From Camellia lanceoleosa (Eukaryota > Streptophyta > Magnoliopsida > Ericales > Theaceae): DNA of 64,000 nt. How positions within the stretch are numbered: position 1 is the stretch's first letter; each line of letters begins with the position of its first letter. Made by a program: the position numbers and the translations under genes. Below are positions 1 to 11,948 of this stretch, in pieces. The DNA is taken from contig CM045767.1 in NCBI GenBank assembly GCA_025200525.1, positions 4,289,437-4,353,436 of the forward strand, read 5' to 3'. Under the pieces are notes generated by a model, which saw only the letters and a list, made by a program, of their open reading frames with translations, was not told where the DNA came from and did no database searches.

Positions 1-196
1 AAATATCGCAAATTTAGTTCAACTCTTTCATGTGGCAAGTATAATTTAACTCTACCATATGATAAGTCTAAGTTATTCATTATGTTTCAATCGAAAACAT
101 CGCAAACTTAGTTCCACTCTATCATATGGTAAGTATAATTTAGCTCTACCAATTGATAAGTTTAAGTTACTTGTCATGTTTCAATCGGAAATATCG
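1..196. repeat. 94-bp tandem repeat, about 2 copies
   Basis: The segment starting AAATATCGCAAATTTAG at 1 recurs at about 95 and begins again at 189, giving a period of 94 bases. The copies differ by scattered substitutions. It lies just beyond the 3' end of the minus-strand Ty3 polyprotein, where the untranslated region or 3' LTR would be. The array may extend left of the window. Confidence 0.8.
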
Positions 197-311
197 TCAT
201 AAGACTGTTTAGTCCTATCGCATAATTTCCAACAAATATTCACAAAACCAAAATATAACTTTATTAAAACTTCAACTAACATTATATAAATCACAAAAAA
301 CAAAAACTAAT

Positions 312-1460
312 GATAGAAAAATTTCAGATTGCAAGTGTTCCAGGGTCGTGGAAACTCTTTGCCATTAGTGTTTTTAAGCCAATATGCTCTATTGCCAGCA
401 ACCGACATGATTCTATAGGCCCCTCCCAGTTTGGGCCAAGTTGTCCTCCCTAGGATTCTTTTTGTTGCCGACAACTTTCCTCAGGACGAGGTCCCCTACC
501 TTGAACTCTCTTGGGTTGGCTTTCTTGTTGTAAGCCCTAAAAAGCTGTTGTTGGTATGCTTCCAGCCGAATTGCTACTCTCTCCCTTCTTTCTTCCAATA
601 AATCCAGATCTCGGGCAAGGAATGCCTCGTTGGTCCCATTCTCTACTCCCTGGGTTTTGATGCCAGGGAGGTCGACCTCTAGAGTGCCATAAGCTATGGT
701 AAAAGAAGACTCCCCAGTTGATCTTCTCGACGTAGTCCGATATGCCCATAGAACATTAGGCAATTCTTCCATCCATTTTCCTTTGTCTGCTTCTAGCCTT
801 TTTTTGATCCCATCCAAAATGGTTTTGTTGGATGCTTCTGCCTGACCATTACTCTGGGAAAAACTTGGAGTAGAATAATAATTCTTAATTTTGTACTTTG
901 CACAGAAGCTCTTGATCAACGTATTGTCGAACTGAGTGCCATTGTCTACTATAATGGCCCTTAGGATCCCGAATTTGGTTATTATGTTTTTCCAGATAAA
1001 GTTCTTCACATCAATATCTCGAATCTTTGCAAGGGGTTCAGCCTCTATCCATTTTGTAATGTAGTTTGTGGCTACTAGCAAGAACTATCTTTATCCGGTT
1101 GCCTGTGGTAGTGGTCCTACTAGGTCTATGCTCCACTGGGCAAACGGCCAAGGGCTGGACACTGGGTTCAGATCTGCTGCTGGTTGATGTATTAAAGGGG
1201 CGAACCTTTGGCACTTCTCACACTTTCTAACATAGGCTTCAGCATCCTTTTGCATGTATGGCTACTAGTATTCCTGGGATATGGCTCTATGGGCAAGTAA
1301 CATGCTTCCTATATGGCTTCCACAAACTCCTTCATGTATTTCGTACAGGAAGTCTTCAACCTGGGAGGGATGCACTCATCTCAAAAGGGGCCCAGTAAAG
1401 GACATTTTGTAGAGATGGCCATCTGCTGACAAGCAGAACCTGACCAACTTCAATCTGGTC
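312..1460 (-). pseudogene. Ty3 integrase, decayed
   Basis: On the minus strand an H2C2 zinc-binding segment (about 1380-1200, ending in a CEKCQ motif) is followed by the integrase core. The catalytic triad can be placed at SIDLVGPLP (about 1115), VDNGTQFD (about 945) and the glutamate of QAEASNKT (about 835). The core is open from 1081 to 413; the C-terminal tail continues in another frame with a NRAYWLKN segment and ends near 312. Stops after ATG-less stretches near 1085 and in the zinc-binding part, plus a frameshift near 430, show decay. Integrase would insert the element cDNA. Confidence 0.9.
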
Positions 1461-1639
1461 ATATGCGCCTATTTGCAGTTATCCGACAGCTTGCCATCTC
1501 TTAGGAACATTACTATTACATCCATCCAGCTTGGACCCATTTCTACACACATTGCTTTGTACTCTGTGATCAGTGGTTCTACACTTGGGCCTGACAAATA
1601 ATAAACCATTATTGTCCTTGTCTCTCTTGATTTCATTGC

Positions 1640-2060
1640 ACTATCTAGGTTGGCCAAGGCATCGGCATATCTGTTATCATCTTGGCTAACCTACTGTAGC
1701 CGACAATCCTGGAACAATGCTAGCAGTCTAACAACTTCTTTGACATAGACTATCATTCTTTCATCTCGGGCTGCATACTCGCATGTTGCCTGATTCACAA
1801 TAAGTTAGGAGTCACAGAAGACTACCACTTCATCGGCTTCCATTGTTACTGCTAACTTCAACCTTGTAATTAGTGCCTCATACTTAGCTTCATTGTTTGA
1901 GGCCTTGAACCTTAAACGAATAGACTGCTCTAACATTCACCCATTTGGTGACATTAACATTACTCCTGCCCCCGCTTCTTGACGGTTTGAACTTTCTTCA
2001 ATAAACAGGCAGAAGGAGTCGCCGATGTAGATGTCGCAGGGCTTTGGTTTCTCTTCTTTC
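1640..2060 (-). pseudogene. Second (archaeal-type) RNase H of the Ty3 element
   Basis: Minus-strand translation gives FVDGSSN, then a NEAKYEALI segment, then a segment around ADALANLDSA. These are the usual landmarks of the type I RNase H between the RT-linked RNase H and the integrase in Tat and Ogre elements. It would degrade RNA in RNA:DNA hybrids during reverse transcription. Several in-frame stops are present (near 1800, 1935 and 1685). A connector open from 1657 to 1469 leads into the integrase. Confidence 0.75.
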
Positions 2061-2287
2061 TTCTATTTTGCTTAAGTGGGGTTCTTGGGCCCCAGTTGGG
2101 TTTCTTCCTACTCCCCTGGGCATCCCAAGTTGCGGCTCACCGGAGTCCGACGCGGGATGGCACTAGGGGTGAAGTCGGCCACAAAGTCGGCTAGAACTTG
2201 GCCCTTAATTGCTGTTCTGGGCCTAAATTCCAAGTCATATTGGCCTAGCACTACTGCCTATCTGGTTACCCTGCTTGTCAGATCTCC

Positions 2288-2545
2288 TTACTGCAATAGG
2301 GACTTCAAAGGATGCTCAGTTAGCACCACAATCTCGTGGGCTTGGAAGTAGTAATTCAGTTTTTTCAAAGCCATCACCAGGACTAGTGTCAATTTTTCTA
2401 AGGGTAGGTACCTGGTTTCTGCACCTGCTAGGGTCTTACTTATATAGTATATCGCTTTTTGTTCTCCTTCCTTTTCTCGAATTACTACTGCGTTTACTGC
2501 ATGTTCTGAAACTACTAAGTATAAGAACAATTTCTCTCAAGGTAC
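2288..2545 (-). pseudogene. RT-linked RNase H of the Ty3 element
   Basis: The minus-strand frame reads LYLVVSEHAVNAVVIREKEG, then YYISKTLAGAETRYLPLEKL and a VLTEHPLKSLLQ ending. This is the RNase H-like segment that directly follows reverse transcriptase in plant Ty3 polyproteins. The frame is open over about 80 codons but is broken from the RT upstream by frame changes. The open plus-strand frame over 2275-2778 is its antisense shadow. Confidence 0.82.
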
Positions 2546-2559
2546 TAGATTTGACAGAA

Positions 2560-3540
2560 CTGGAGCTGTTGTCAGGTACCTTTTCAAGTTGGCCAAGGCG
2601 ACTTCGCACTCTTTTGTCCATAAAAAAATCTGTGGCCTTCTTTAACAAACTAAAAAATGATTTACACTTATTAGAACTTTGGCTGATAAACCTGTTTAGG
2701 GTTGCCGCCTTGTCGGTCAAAATCTGGACCTGCTTGGCTGATGTTAGGCTCTTTAAGTTAAGAATGGCCTTGATTTGATCTGGGTTTACCTCAATGTCCC
2801 TTCTGGTAACCAAGTATCATAGGAACTTACTAGACCCGACTCCAAATGCACATTTTGAAGCATTAAGTTGGAGTTGATATGTTCTCAAGATATCAAAAAT
2901 TGCCTTCAAGTCGGCCAGAAGGTTCTTTGGTCTTTACGACCATGTCATCAATGTACACTTCTATTGTCTTGCCAATCAGATGTCTGAACATCTTAGTCAC
3001 TAACCTCTGGTAGGTTGCTCTTGCATTTTTCAACCCAAAAGGCATTACTTTGTAGCAGTACAATCATTTTGGAGTGATGAATGCAGTCTTCTACTCGTTA
3101 GGGGGTTATATTGCTATGTGGTGGCATCCCCTCTAAGCATCTAGGAAGCTCATCCTTCCATGTGCTAAAGTGGCATCCACCAGTTGATCAATTTTAGGCA
3201 GAGGGAAACTGCCTTTAGAACAAGCCTTATTCAGGCTGGTGAAGTCTACGCAGACCCTCTACTTTCCATTCTTCTTTTTCACAACTATCGTGTTGGACAA
3301 CTAGGTCGGATAGTTCATCTCCCGAATAGCCTTGGCTTCCAACAACTTGTCCACTTCCTCCTCTACTGCCTCCACATAAATCAACATCGGCCTCATTGCT
3401 TGCTAAATGACAAGTTTAGCCGACCTGTCTACATTGAGCCTATGGCAAGTGACCTCGGGGTCAATGCTAGGCATCTTGTATGCCATCTAGGCAAATACTT
3501 CTATGTTTGCTCGCAAGAAAGCCTCCAACTCTCTCTCTTC
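2560..3540 (-). pseudogene. Ty3 reverse transcriptase, decayed
   Basis: Minus-strand translation shows in order VDKLLEAKAIREMNYPT, a NTIVVKKKNGK block, VCVDFTSLNKAC, MPFGLKNARATYQRLV and the catalytic EVYIDDMVVK (YIDD, about 2960-2930). Then come the thumb and connection with LNRFISQSSNKCKSFF (about 2690). The order and spacing are those of plant Ty3 RTs. The frame carries several stops where tryptophan or other codons have become TAG/TGA, and a few indels. The enzyme would copy the element RNA into DNA. Confidence 0.9.
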
Positions 3541-3752
3541 GTCCTCGGCTAAGCTTGAGTTGAGAAGGTAGAAGCGCTCTACATTATTTTCTTTTACCAG
3601 AATCTTCTTTAAGGCTCCTCACTCTTGTCGGCTAGCTCTTTGCCGATGTCATCCAGGACCTCCATGTCCTCATCTTCAACTTCTATTGTTTCTGTCTCTC
3701 GCACGTTGCAGGTGGATTTTATTGCTGTCATGGAGCAATTTTTTACCTGCAC

Positions 3753-4309
3753 CTAATCCTCTCTGACCTCCTTAATTCTATGCTTCGTTAGGAACCGCAA
3801 CAACTGGTGCAATATTGAGGGAACAACCCTCATTGCATACAACCACAGTCTTTCCAAGATAACATTGTAAGGGGAGGATGTGTCAATTACTATAACTCTG
3901 TGCTTGCCTTCTTCGTGCCTGCTTGTACTTCCAAATTCGTGGCTCTTAGAGGCCACGTCTGCGTTCCGTTGAATCCAACCATTAGGTTGTTGGATTATTC
4001 CAGATCATTTGGGTGAAGGCCAAGCTCCTTGTAACATGTAACATACATGAGGTCACAAGACCTGCCTTGGTTAACTAGTATGCGCCTTACCAGGCAGTCC
4101 CCAATCTTCAACGTTATCACCAAGGCATCATTATGTGGATGCTGCACCATATCCAGGTCTACCTCGGTAAATGAGACCATTGGTCCCTGGTACCTATTGG
4201 TCCTAGGCTTCTTCTGCTGGACTTGATACACATGTTGCAAATGCCTTACTCTTCGAGTCTCCCCAAGCACCTCATTCTCATTAACTTTTGAGTGAATAAC
4301 ATTGATCAC
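3753..4309 (-). pseudogene. Ty3 protease region
   Basis: The frame from 4309 contains HPHNDALVITLKIGDCLVRR followed by ILVNQGRSCDLMYV. In related elements this position reads VDxGSS-type, so the catalytic Asp-Thr/Ser-Gly has changed to an N-Q-G form. The downstream frame (3956-3753) continues the region between protease and RT. An INVIHS motif near the frame start is the common gag-protease junction in Tat elements. The protease would cleave gag-pol. The altered active site and breaks make it inactive. Confidence 0.75.
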
Positions 4310-4520
4310 CCGAGGTCCATTTGCTTATTGTGGTGGCGGTGGTAGAGGTGGTGCTGTTGGTGCCTGGGGCAGTTTTGCCTGCTCTTCCCTTGTTTTAGCG
4401 CTCTATAATATGGCCGATTTCTGATTCTTTCTAGAACTTTGTAAATCGGGATCTGAAACACAGTAGTGACTGTCTGTGCAGCCCTTAACCCTGTCTCCTG
4501 TCTATTAAAACCAGTATTAC
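4310..4520 (-). pseudogene. Ty3 gag, 3' fragment
   Basis: This minus-strand stretch joins the protease region to the Tekay-like solo LTR. It encodes a proline-rich linker (APTAPPLPPPPQ, about 4375-4325) ahead of the protease, as usual at the end of gag in this lineage. It is the downstream part of the gag cut by the insertion at 4526-7016. Confidence 0.65.
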
Positions 4521-4525
4521 CTCGG

Positions 4526-7016
4526 TGTCACGATCCAAAGCCGCCCCTATGGGTTTAGTGTCATAACTGGTCAGTAATCCTTAGATTACCAAAGGCCTCT
4601 TAACAGAATGATGTATAATAAGGGACTGGGAAGAAAATATAGAAAATATACAATGTCCGTAGAGCTGTGTTAACGTATATGAGACAAAAAACTTCAAAGC
4701 AACTTATATATATACGACGTCATAAATACATTAGTCTTACGCCACCCATTTGCACAGAAAAAGCTAAGAGGGAATTTAGCCCAATGTACAGATAAGCAAA
4801 ACATAGCAAAAGCATCTATAGCAAGGTTACAAAACTAAACATTTCAAAAGAAAACCTCCCTGGGAGGCACAGTGACTGGCTGACCCAAAACTCCAAGCAA
4901 CAGCTTAGGCCTGGTCACGCGCCTGCTCACCTACTTACATAATATAAATAGTGAGCAGAAGCCCAGTGAATAATAACAGAGTAAAGGGTTTAAATGAATG
5001 ATGTCCATAACAGAATCGGAAACCAAAGTTCATATCAGAAACAGATTTATATTTATTTTCTTGTTCAACTTCATACAGAAATTAAAGTTCATGCTTCATT
5101 ACACATGGTACATCCAATAGCGTTATCATGCTTGTTAGTTCCATAAAGAACCTCCGGTACCAGAAACTTGTAATATACTTGAGCCACGGTATTGCTACCC
5201 CCGGGCAAGGGCCATGAGACCACGTTATTATTACCCTCGAGCAAGGGCCTTGCTTATAAACCACAGTATTGTTACTCCTGGACAAGGGCCTTGTGCTAAG
5301 AATGCCACGAATACTTGTCAGAAATTGAACAATCATTCATTGGACAAAATATAAAATTTCATAAAACAGAGCATTTCTTGTCATATTATATCATATAAGA
5401 AATTACTTAGACGTAAACATAGCTTTACAAAGTTATTACTTATAGATGGCCTCACTCGCAGAACAGACAAATCAGATAACTTATGGCACGTGACCTACAT
5501 ACACATAACAGAAACACAGAATGAAACATATACTCATTGAGTACATAACTTCTTTCGTCTCATTCATAGTGTGTTTCTAGGTCTTAACCTCGTAGTATGT
5601 CTTAATCATGGCCTAGGAAGGCCTAGGATGCAATGTGGATGCCAAAAATGTACTTTGGAACTCTTAACAAAACTTGCTGAAAACAAGGGTTTTGTTCGAG
5701 CGTAACTTCCTTCGCTCGAACGGACATGCCAATATGTGAGGGGACACTCGACCGCAACTTCCTTTGCTCTAGCGGTTTGCAAACTTTGAAAAAGTACTGG
5801 CTGTGTGGTTTTCACGCTCGACGGATGCTCGAGCGTGAGACTTAGGTCCTCGCTTGAGCGCAACTCTTGTCGCTCGAGCGGTCTGCAAAAACATGAAACT
5901 TCTGGGAGCTCGCATTTCACACTCGAGTGGACTTCTGGTTGCTCAAGCGGAAGTGTGAGATCACAGAGTGGTCACTCGAGCGCATCTTTTGCTGCTCGAG
6001 CGGAAGTACAGAATATGGAATTTCCAGATTGCGCTCCTAAGCTCCAAACTCAAATTACACACTTTAAAACTCATCTTTTTGGGCCAAAACTCCAGCAAAC
6101 TTTTAGAAACTTGCAAATTACCATGATTTGAAGATCATTTCACTAAATCAAGGCCCAAAAGCATGCTAGTTAATCAAAACTCCAACTTGAAATTTATGAA
6201 TATGTCATGAACATGCTATGAATGAATTACTTTGAACTAAGGCTTTCCAAAACATGATCAATTAAGGTCAAATGGTAAGAAATGTGATGAATTTTCAAAA
6301 CCAAGTCAAGATAAACACATGCATGTGACAATTCTTTAGAAATCTACTCAAAATGCCACGATAGATGCATACATGCATGATTTGGGTTACAATTCTATAA
6401 TCCCAGCTTCACTCTCATGTCATTCCACCTCTTTCACTAAAATTCTTGCAAAACTAATTCAATTACACAACTAAGGGTTGGATTTTTTACCTTAGATGCT
6501 CAACTATGTTCTCTAGAGTTAATTGATTGAAGTTCCTATCCAAATCTCCAAATTCTCAAGCAATTCCTTTGTTTGAAGTCACTTCTCCCTAGTCTCTCTC
6601 TCTCTTTGTACACGTTTTTAATCTCAAACAAGAGGAAATGAGAGTGCAAAAGTCTATAAGAGATATTGAGGTGGCCTTAAATAGGCTTGATTAAAGAAAT
6701 TAATTAATTAGCTTACCGCTAATCTAATGAGCATTAAATTATTCTAATTTAATCGTTCTCACCAAATTTTAATTAAACCAACCATAAAGTTCCAAAAATT
6801 CCAACTTACACGTAATTCAAGTCAATTTCGTGATCAGATGCTGATAAGGCCTTTAATTCATAGTACAAAATAGAAACAGAAACATATATTCCTACGATAG
6901 ACAGATAGAAACTCATATAGCACATAACACATGCAATTAACTCAGGATTTCTTCTTGATTACTTATTAGGAATAATTAATCATGGTTAATCAGTTAATCA
7001 CAGGTTGGGGTTGTTA
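4526..7016 (-). mobile_element. Solo LTR, Tekay-like Ty3, 2491 bp
   Basis: The plus strand starts TGTCACGATCC and ends TTGGGGTTGTTA, so the minus strand starts TAACAACCCC and ends GGATCGTGACA. This resembles long chromovirus (Tekay/Del) LTRs, with TG of the start changed to TA. The 5-bp target duplication is CTCGG at 4521-4525 and CTCAG at 7017-7021 (one mismatch). Removing the LTR plus one duplication restores the gag reading. No internal coding part or second LTR is present, as expected after LTR-LTR recombination. Family assignment is by end sequence and length only. Confidence 0.75.
5690..6005. repeat. Array of CTCGAG-centred palindromic motifs
   Basis: About a dozen variants of GCTCGAGCG (for example CGCTCGAACGG, GCTCGAGCGTGAG, CGCTCGAGCGG) occur here, alternating with CAACTTCCTT or ACTTCTGG spacers. 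Spacing is roughly 25-30 bases and the polarity of flanking bases alternates. The array is far richer in CpG than the surrounding LTR. A similar motif set occurs in the unrelated copia LTRs at 36660-36870 and 40915-41130. Confidence 0.8.
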
Positions 7017-7021
7017 CTCAG

Positions 7022-7259
7022 TCTCGCTTTGGTGAGCCATTTCTCTTCTCTTGCTTTGGCGCATTTGTTCCTGGCGTATCCTCTTCTGCTCTGGCTTATT
7101 TTCAATCTGAGCTATAAGCTTCTCCATACTTTTTGGTAGAGTTTTCGCTAGTGACTTTCGAGAGGGCATTCATCCTCCAGGCCGTTCTTAAAAGACATGA
7201 CCTCCAGCTCCTAGTTGCATCCCTATATTCGGTTGAACACACCTCATAATACCTTTTGG
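7022..7259 (-). pseudogene. Ty3 gag, middle fragment
   Basis: This 238-base island lies between the two solo LTRs. Read on the minus strand, joining 11949 across the insertion gives the gag segment EDESLKAYAKRYYEVFNR, found in many plant gag proteins. It continues to a basic region rich in KRREMAHQSE. Junctions with both insertions are clean and carry target duplications, so this is one gag cut twice. An internal stop is also present. Confidence 0.82.
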
Positions 7260-8959
7260 CATATTGTAGACGTCCCCGAACGTCCCGGGAGGGATGAGTC
7301 CCGTTCCATTCATTTTGGGCTCACTACAGTTCAGGACTCAAATTGTCACGGTTCTTAATCTGAACCAAAGAGTCCAAATCTGGCAAATCGTTTTGAGAAA
7401 ACAAATTTTTGAAAGAAATGCCAAACATGGATTGCTTTGCCAGATACAGAGTTGCTACCTAAATGTTTTATTTTTGGGAAATTTAGGAAACCCTGACTCG
7501 TTGCCTAAGGCCATGTGTCCTTCATCACCAAAGTTGCCTTGGCTCGGGAACTTGGGTACGATTGGGGAAGGTCACTTCGTGAGCACCCCCGTTCGCCCGA
7601 TCAAAGATTGGCCTCTACTAACCATGATATCCAGTTTTGAAAACATTATGCATTCTTATTCCGGTTATTAGCCTAGATTTACTATGTGATGCGCACAACA
7701 TACAAGTATAGACCAGGTCGCATGAATTGGAATAAAACATTTCATGTTTGTTTTTGAAAGATGGTTTGCTACCCGCAGGTAGGCCTAAAATGCAGATTTT
7801 GCAACCCTCAGGTGGGCTTTAGAAAAGATGGTTTTGCCACTATCTAGTGGGCCTAAAACTCACAGTCAATGCATTGTTCCAATCCAAATAACCCGACCTT
7901 CACCCACAGGCATTCAGGCAATTATATCACATAAGCAAATAGCCTCATGGTAAGCATGCTATCATGGCAGTCACTCACACACATGCAAGGATGCTAAAGC
8001 GTAAAAACTTACTGAGTACTCCAAGCCAAAACAGAAACTATGTTAGAAATCCATGCATGATCCTAACTATATAGAAATGCCTAATGCAACACATGCAAGA
8101 ATGCAACTAAAATAGGCTCGGCTATTCTAAACATGGCATATGGAATGCTACAGCTAACAAGTATTCAACTTGGAATTGAAATACAATGTAGTGAGTTATG
8201 ATGCGTCGAGCCCGGTGCATGCAAAACAGATGAATGAATGCAAACATGCTATCATACTGTATGCTAATTGAAACATGCCCTAATCTAACCATCATAAGCT
8301 GGTAAATAAAAGGGAGAGAAAGACATGGGGTTGGAAGACATACATCGCACGCACGCACACTTATTACAATTGTGCCCTCGCTCGGAGGGTCCAAATAAAT
8401 AATATACAGTCCCAAATGAATAATTACAGTCCGAATAAATACAAAATCCTAATTAATTAACAAATTAATCTAGGAAAGCAGTAAATTAGCATGCAAGCTA
8501 GGGACTGCCTCGACTCTGCTCTGGATGATGAATGATGCATGTTCGGGTTGCTTGGTGCGGAAATCCATCGCGATGCCCCGATTAGCCTTTGTTTACAATT
8601 AAGCCCGGAATATTGCGCGAAGCCCCAAAAGATTGCCAGTTTTTGATTTGCTGCAACAGAGAGTAGGAAAGGGGCATGGCAATGTATTTTCACATATGTA
8701 TGCTTGACTATTCTTCAGGGAGTGTAGTCCTCGATCCTCGTGCCATCAATCACGTATCTCGATGCATGATGGCCGAGGAGTCGAATTGCATGACTCAATA
8801 TGGAATGAATGCACATGAAAACACAACAGGGCCTAAACTCCATCATGGATAATCTGGAGTGTCGGCAACAGGGAATTGAGACACGTTCTGTTACTCGGAG
8901 TACGAAACGTCCCTCGTTTCCCATGCTTGGGCTAACTCCTATCCCAAACACAATGCAAT

Positions 8960-9125
8960 ATGCATGACATGCATGAATGCAATCCTAACATGTAACCTAG
9001 CATACACAATGCTATGAAATGGCATACACAATGCACGATGTAACATGACATACACGATGTTTTAACATACAACCTAGCATACGCAACGCTATGAATTGAA
9101 ATGGCATACGCAATGCATGATGGAC
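8960..9125. repeat. 77-bp tandem repeat in the Ogre-like LTR
   Basis: CCTAGCATACACAATGCTAT at 8996 recurs as CCTAGCATACGCAACGCTAT at 9073, followed in each by a GGCATACNCAATGCA segment. The period is about 77 bases with two clear copies. Short ATGCATG-type words continue on both sides. Confidence 0.75.
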
Positions 9126-9999
9126 TTATACCAACATGAGTGGACCTCAGCCACACTCACATTAGTGGCCATAAGATAAAAATGAGACACTCGAGATGCG
9201 TGCACACATGCACGCAAATCGAGGACTGACCCTAAGGCACAAATGCCACTCTAACAAGGCATGGAAAGGCATGAAATATGGCATACAAACATGCAAGTTC
9301 CAGCACTGAAATGTGATGCAAAATGATCCCGAAACATGGAAACATGGCATATAATGCATGGAATGGTCTCGAAACTCGAAACTAGGCACATGTATTGACT
9401 TATAGCTATACAAAGCATGCATTATTTGATCATGAAGCATAAAGACAGAACCAAGGCAGTCCCAAAATATGAACATTTCTAGTTCAAAGCATGGCCAAAA
9501 GATGCTAGCAAGATGGATTAAAATAGTATGCAACTTTGACTAGCAAACATGGTTTACATGGCATGTATATGAAGCAAGTGAGAACTCATCAAACCAGAAA
9601 AAATTAGTGAATAAAACATGCCCAAATAACCTCTGAAATACAGCCAACACATGCACAAATGATGGGTTCTTTTAGAGGGCATACAAAGGGGTTATTAAGC
9701 ACATGCATCAAGGACACTTAGCATAGCCAAATAAACTCTGGAAATCAAATATGATAGTCCTAAAACTCATCAAATTGGCCCTAAAATCAGTCAATAAAGC
9801 ATGCAAGATAGGGCCTCTTTGGAAGGCAAAAAAGACCATCAAACAAAACACGGTGAGGGGGGTCACCCCCCTCTGATTTTGAGGCTCAAAAATGCATCAA
9901 AGCCACTAAAAATCCATTGGATTTCAGTGGCTAAGAGGTCAAACCATGGCAAATGCAAGTGCTCTAATGCATAGCCCTAATCATGAAAGAATGAAGCAT

Positions 10000-10640
10000 G
10001 CATAGGGGAAAATGACCCCAAACAGAGAATAGACCTTAATCAAACATGAAGATGATGTCAAAAAAATAATTTTTTCAGTTTAGGTCAAGGTCCAAAAAAG
10101 CTCACAAATAGGGCTAATATATCATGCAAAAACAGCCCTAAAAAAGAGGATGAACAAACAGGGTAGAAAAAGACCTCAAACAGTAAAGAGACCTTCAACA
10201 AAGTTTAAGAGGGGCTCAAAATAAGATACTTTACAGTTTATAGCAAATCTCAAATATGCTCCCAAGTAAGGCTAAAATATGATGCAAAAATGGCTCTAAA
10301 AGAGAGATAGAGAGCAAGAGGCAGTAGCTGGCCCCAAACAGTGAATAGCCCTCTAACAAAGTTGAAGAGGGGCTCAAAATAAAGCACTTTACAGTTTGAC
10401 TAGAAGCTCAGAAATTCTTAAAAATAGGGCTAATATACCATGCAAGAAATAGCCCTAAAAGAGAGATAAAGGAAAAGGGGTAACAGATGGCCTCAAAAAG
10501 AGAAAATTCCTTGATCAAACATGAAGATGAACTCAAAATAAGACTATTTTCAGTTTGGGTCGGAGCCCAAAAATGTAAGAAAATATGGCTTCTAGATGAA
10601 GTAAGAAAAGACTAGAAAAGGAGAAAAGACTAGAAAAGGG
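10000..10640. repeat. 158-bp tandem repeat, about 4 copies, in the Ogre-like LTR
   Basis: The word CAGTTT within the shared context occurs at 10076, 10234, 10392 and 10551, giving periods of 158, 158 and 159. Each unit also carries an AGGGGCTCAAAATAA or GATGANNTCAAAATAA block and an AGCCCTAAAA block in the same place. The copies are diverged by substitutions. This array helps explain the length of the LTR. Confidence 0.88.
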
Positions 10641-11948
10641 GAAAAGAGGACTTACCTTTGTAGCACAGCAATGTAGCAACTCTTGGTCCAAGATTGTGAG
10701 CTCTCAACCTCTGGAAATCAACTTCAAGGGGCTGGAATAGATGTTGGAGGTAGTGGGCTATGAGTTGTAGTGTAATGGCCAAGAACCAAAGGGAATTTGA
10801 GCTTGGATGTGGGAGATATATGGAGGATGGAGTGTATATGCCTCAGCTGGTTTTTTGTAACCCTTAAAGATGGAGATGGGGTGCTAGTTATATAGAGGAG
10901 TGGAGTGAAACAAAAGGGGGGAAAACAAATTCAAATTTTCCTCCCAAAAGGGCAAATCCCCGGGTAGGGATCTGGTGCAAAATAATGCACAACCTGCATG
11001 CACCAGAGAGAAGGTTCAGGTGGCCATCTGGCCACCTCCCTTGGCCAGCCGACCAAGGGTCAAAAGGGTCAACAAAATTAGTGGCCGGCCACTCCAAAAA
11101 GGTGGCCTCTTGTGTGTGTACAACACAGCTGTATGGTCAAAAACTAAAAAAAGTGAACCAGGAGAGAGAAAAATCAACTTTTTAGAGGGGTTCAAAAGGG
11201 TTAGGAAGAGTTTCTGGCCGGCCTATCCATATTGGTGGCCTCCCAGGTGTGTACAACACAATGGTGTGGTGGAAAGTCAAAAAAATGGCCCGGGAATGGA
11301 AAAAGTCAGCTTTCTAGTGAAGAAAACGGGCGATGAAGAGCGATGAAGGAATAAAGCTAGTCTTCAGAACAATTGCTGGCCTCCCACCCTTCTACAACCT
11401 TTCTAACAATAAAAATAAGGTCTCCACCAAAAATGAACCCAAACCGATGCAAAACGAAGGTTCGGGGGCCAAAAAACGTGGCCTGGGGCCCCGAAAACAA
11501 GCTGTTAAGCACCAGAGGTGGCGTTCGACCATGAAGTTGGTCTCTCGGGCCACAGTGTCCCTCAAAAGGGAGGAAACAAGGTGTATGCCAAAAACCGGAG
11601 CAAACGGAGGTGGTTAAGCAGTCCCGAACTGAGGCACACGGCCGACGGCTCCAAAAATCGGGAACCGGGCTCCAAACGGGAAAAATGGCCTACGACCACG
11701 AAACGTAGCCTACGGCCACTGAGAGATGATCTACGAGACCTCTCTCTCCCTTCGGGAAGAGAAAACAGAGAAAATGGGACCCGGTTTGCAAACTGAGGTA
11801 AGGCACAAAAGAGTCCGAAAGTCCGGAGGCAAGGCTCGCAGCCGAGACTCCACAACTTCAGAACGAGTACAATATGCAACATCACCGAGCGCTCAGTTGG
11901 TGACCTCTGAGTCTTAAGGTCGGTCAAAAGTGGGGTGTCTACATATAT

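Larger units (their letters stand above)
7265..11943 (-). mobile_element. Solo LTR, Ogre-like Ty3, 4679 bp
   Basis: The ends are TGTAGACG at 7265 and GTGTCTACA at 11943. The minus-strand start (TGTAGACACCCC) matches the LTR starts at 58573, 61139 and, diverged, 13669. The target duplication is CATAT (7260-7264) versus TATAT (11944-11948). The great length, terminal sequence and GC-rich GGCCGG-type patch near 11040-11100 agree with Ogre/Tat LTRs. No gag or pol is seen inside; open frames such as 11562-11927 have no recognisable product. Internal repeats are listed separately. Confidence 0.82.

Noticed and set aside
1..311. 3' LTR of the Ty3 Tat element
   Set aside because: No match to the 12957-13495 LTR could be seen; only a 94-bp tandem repeat and AT-rich DNA are present.
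2076..2778. Open plus-strand frames of 91 and 167 codons
   Set aside because: They are antisense to the Ty3 RNase H and RT, whose motifs are clear on the minus strand.
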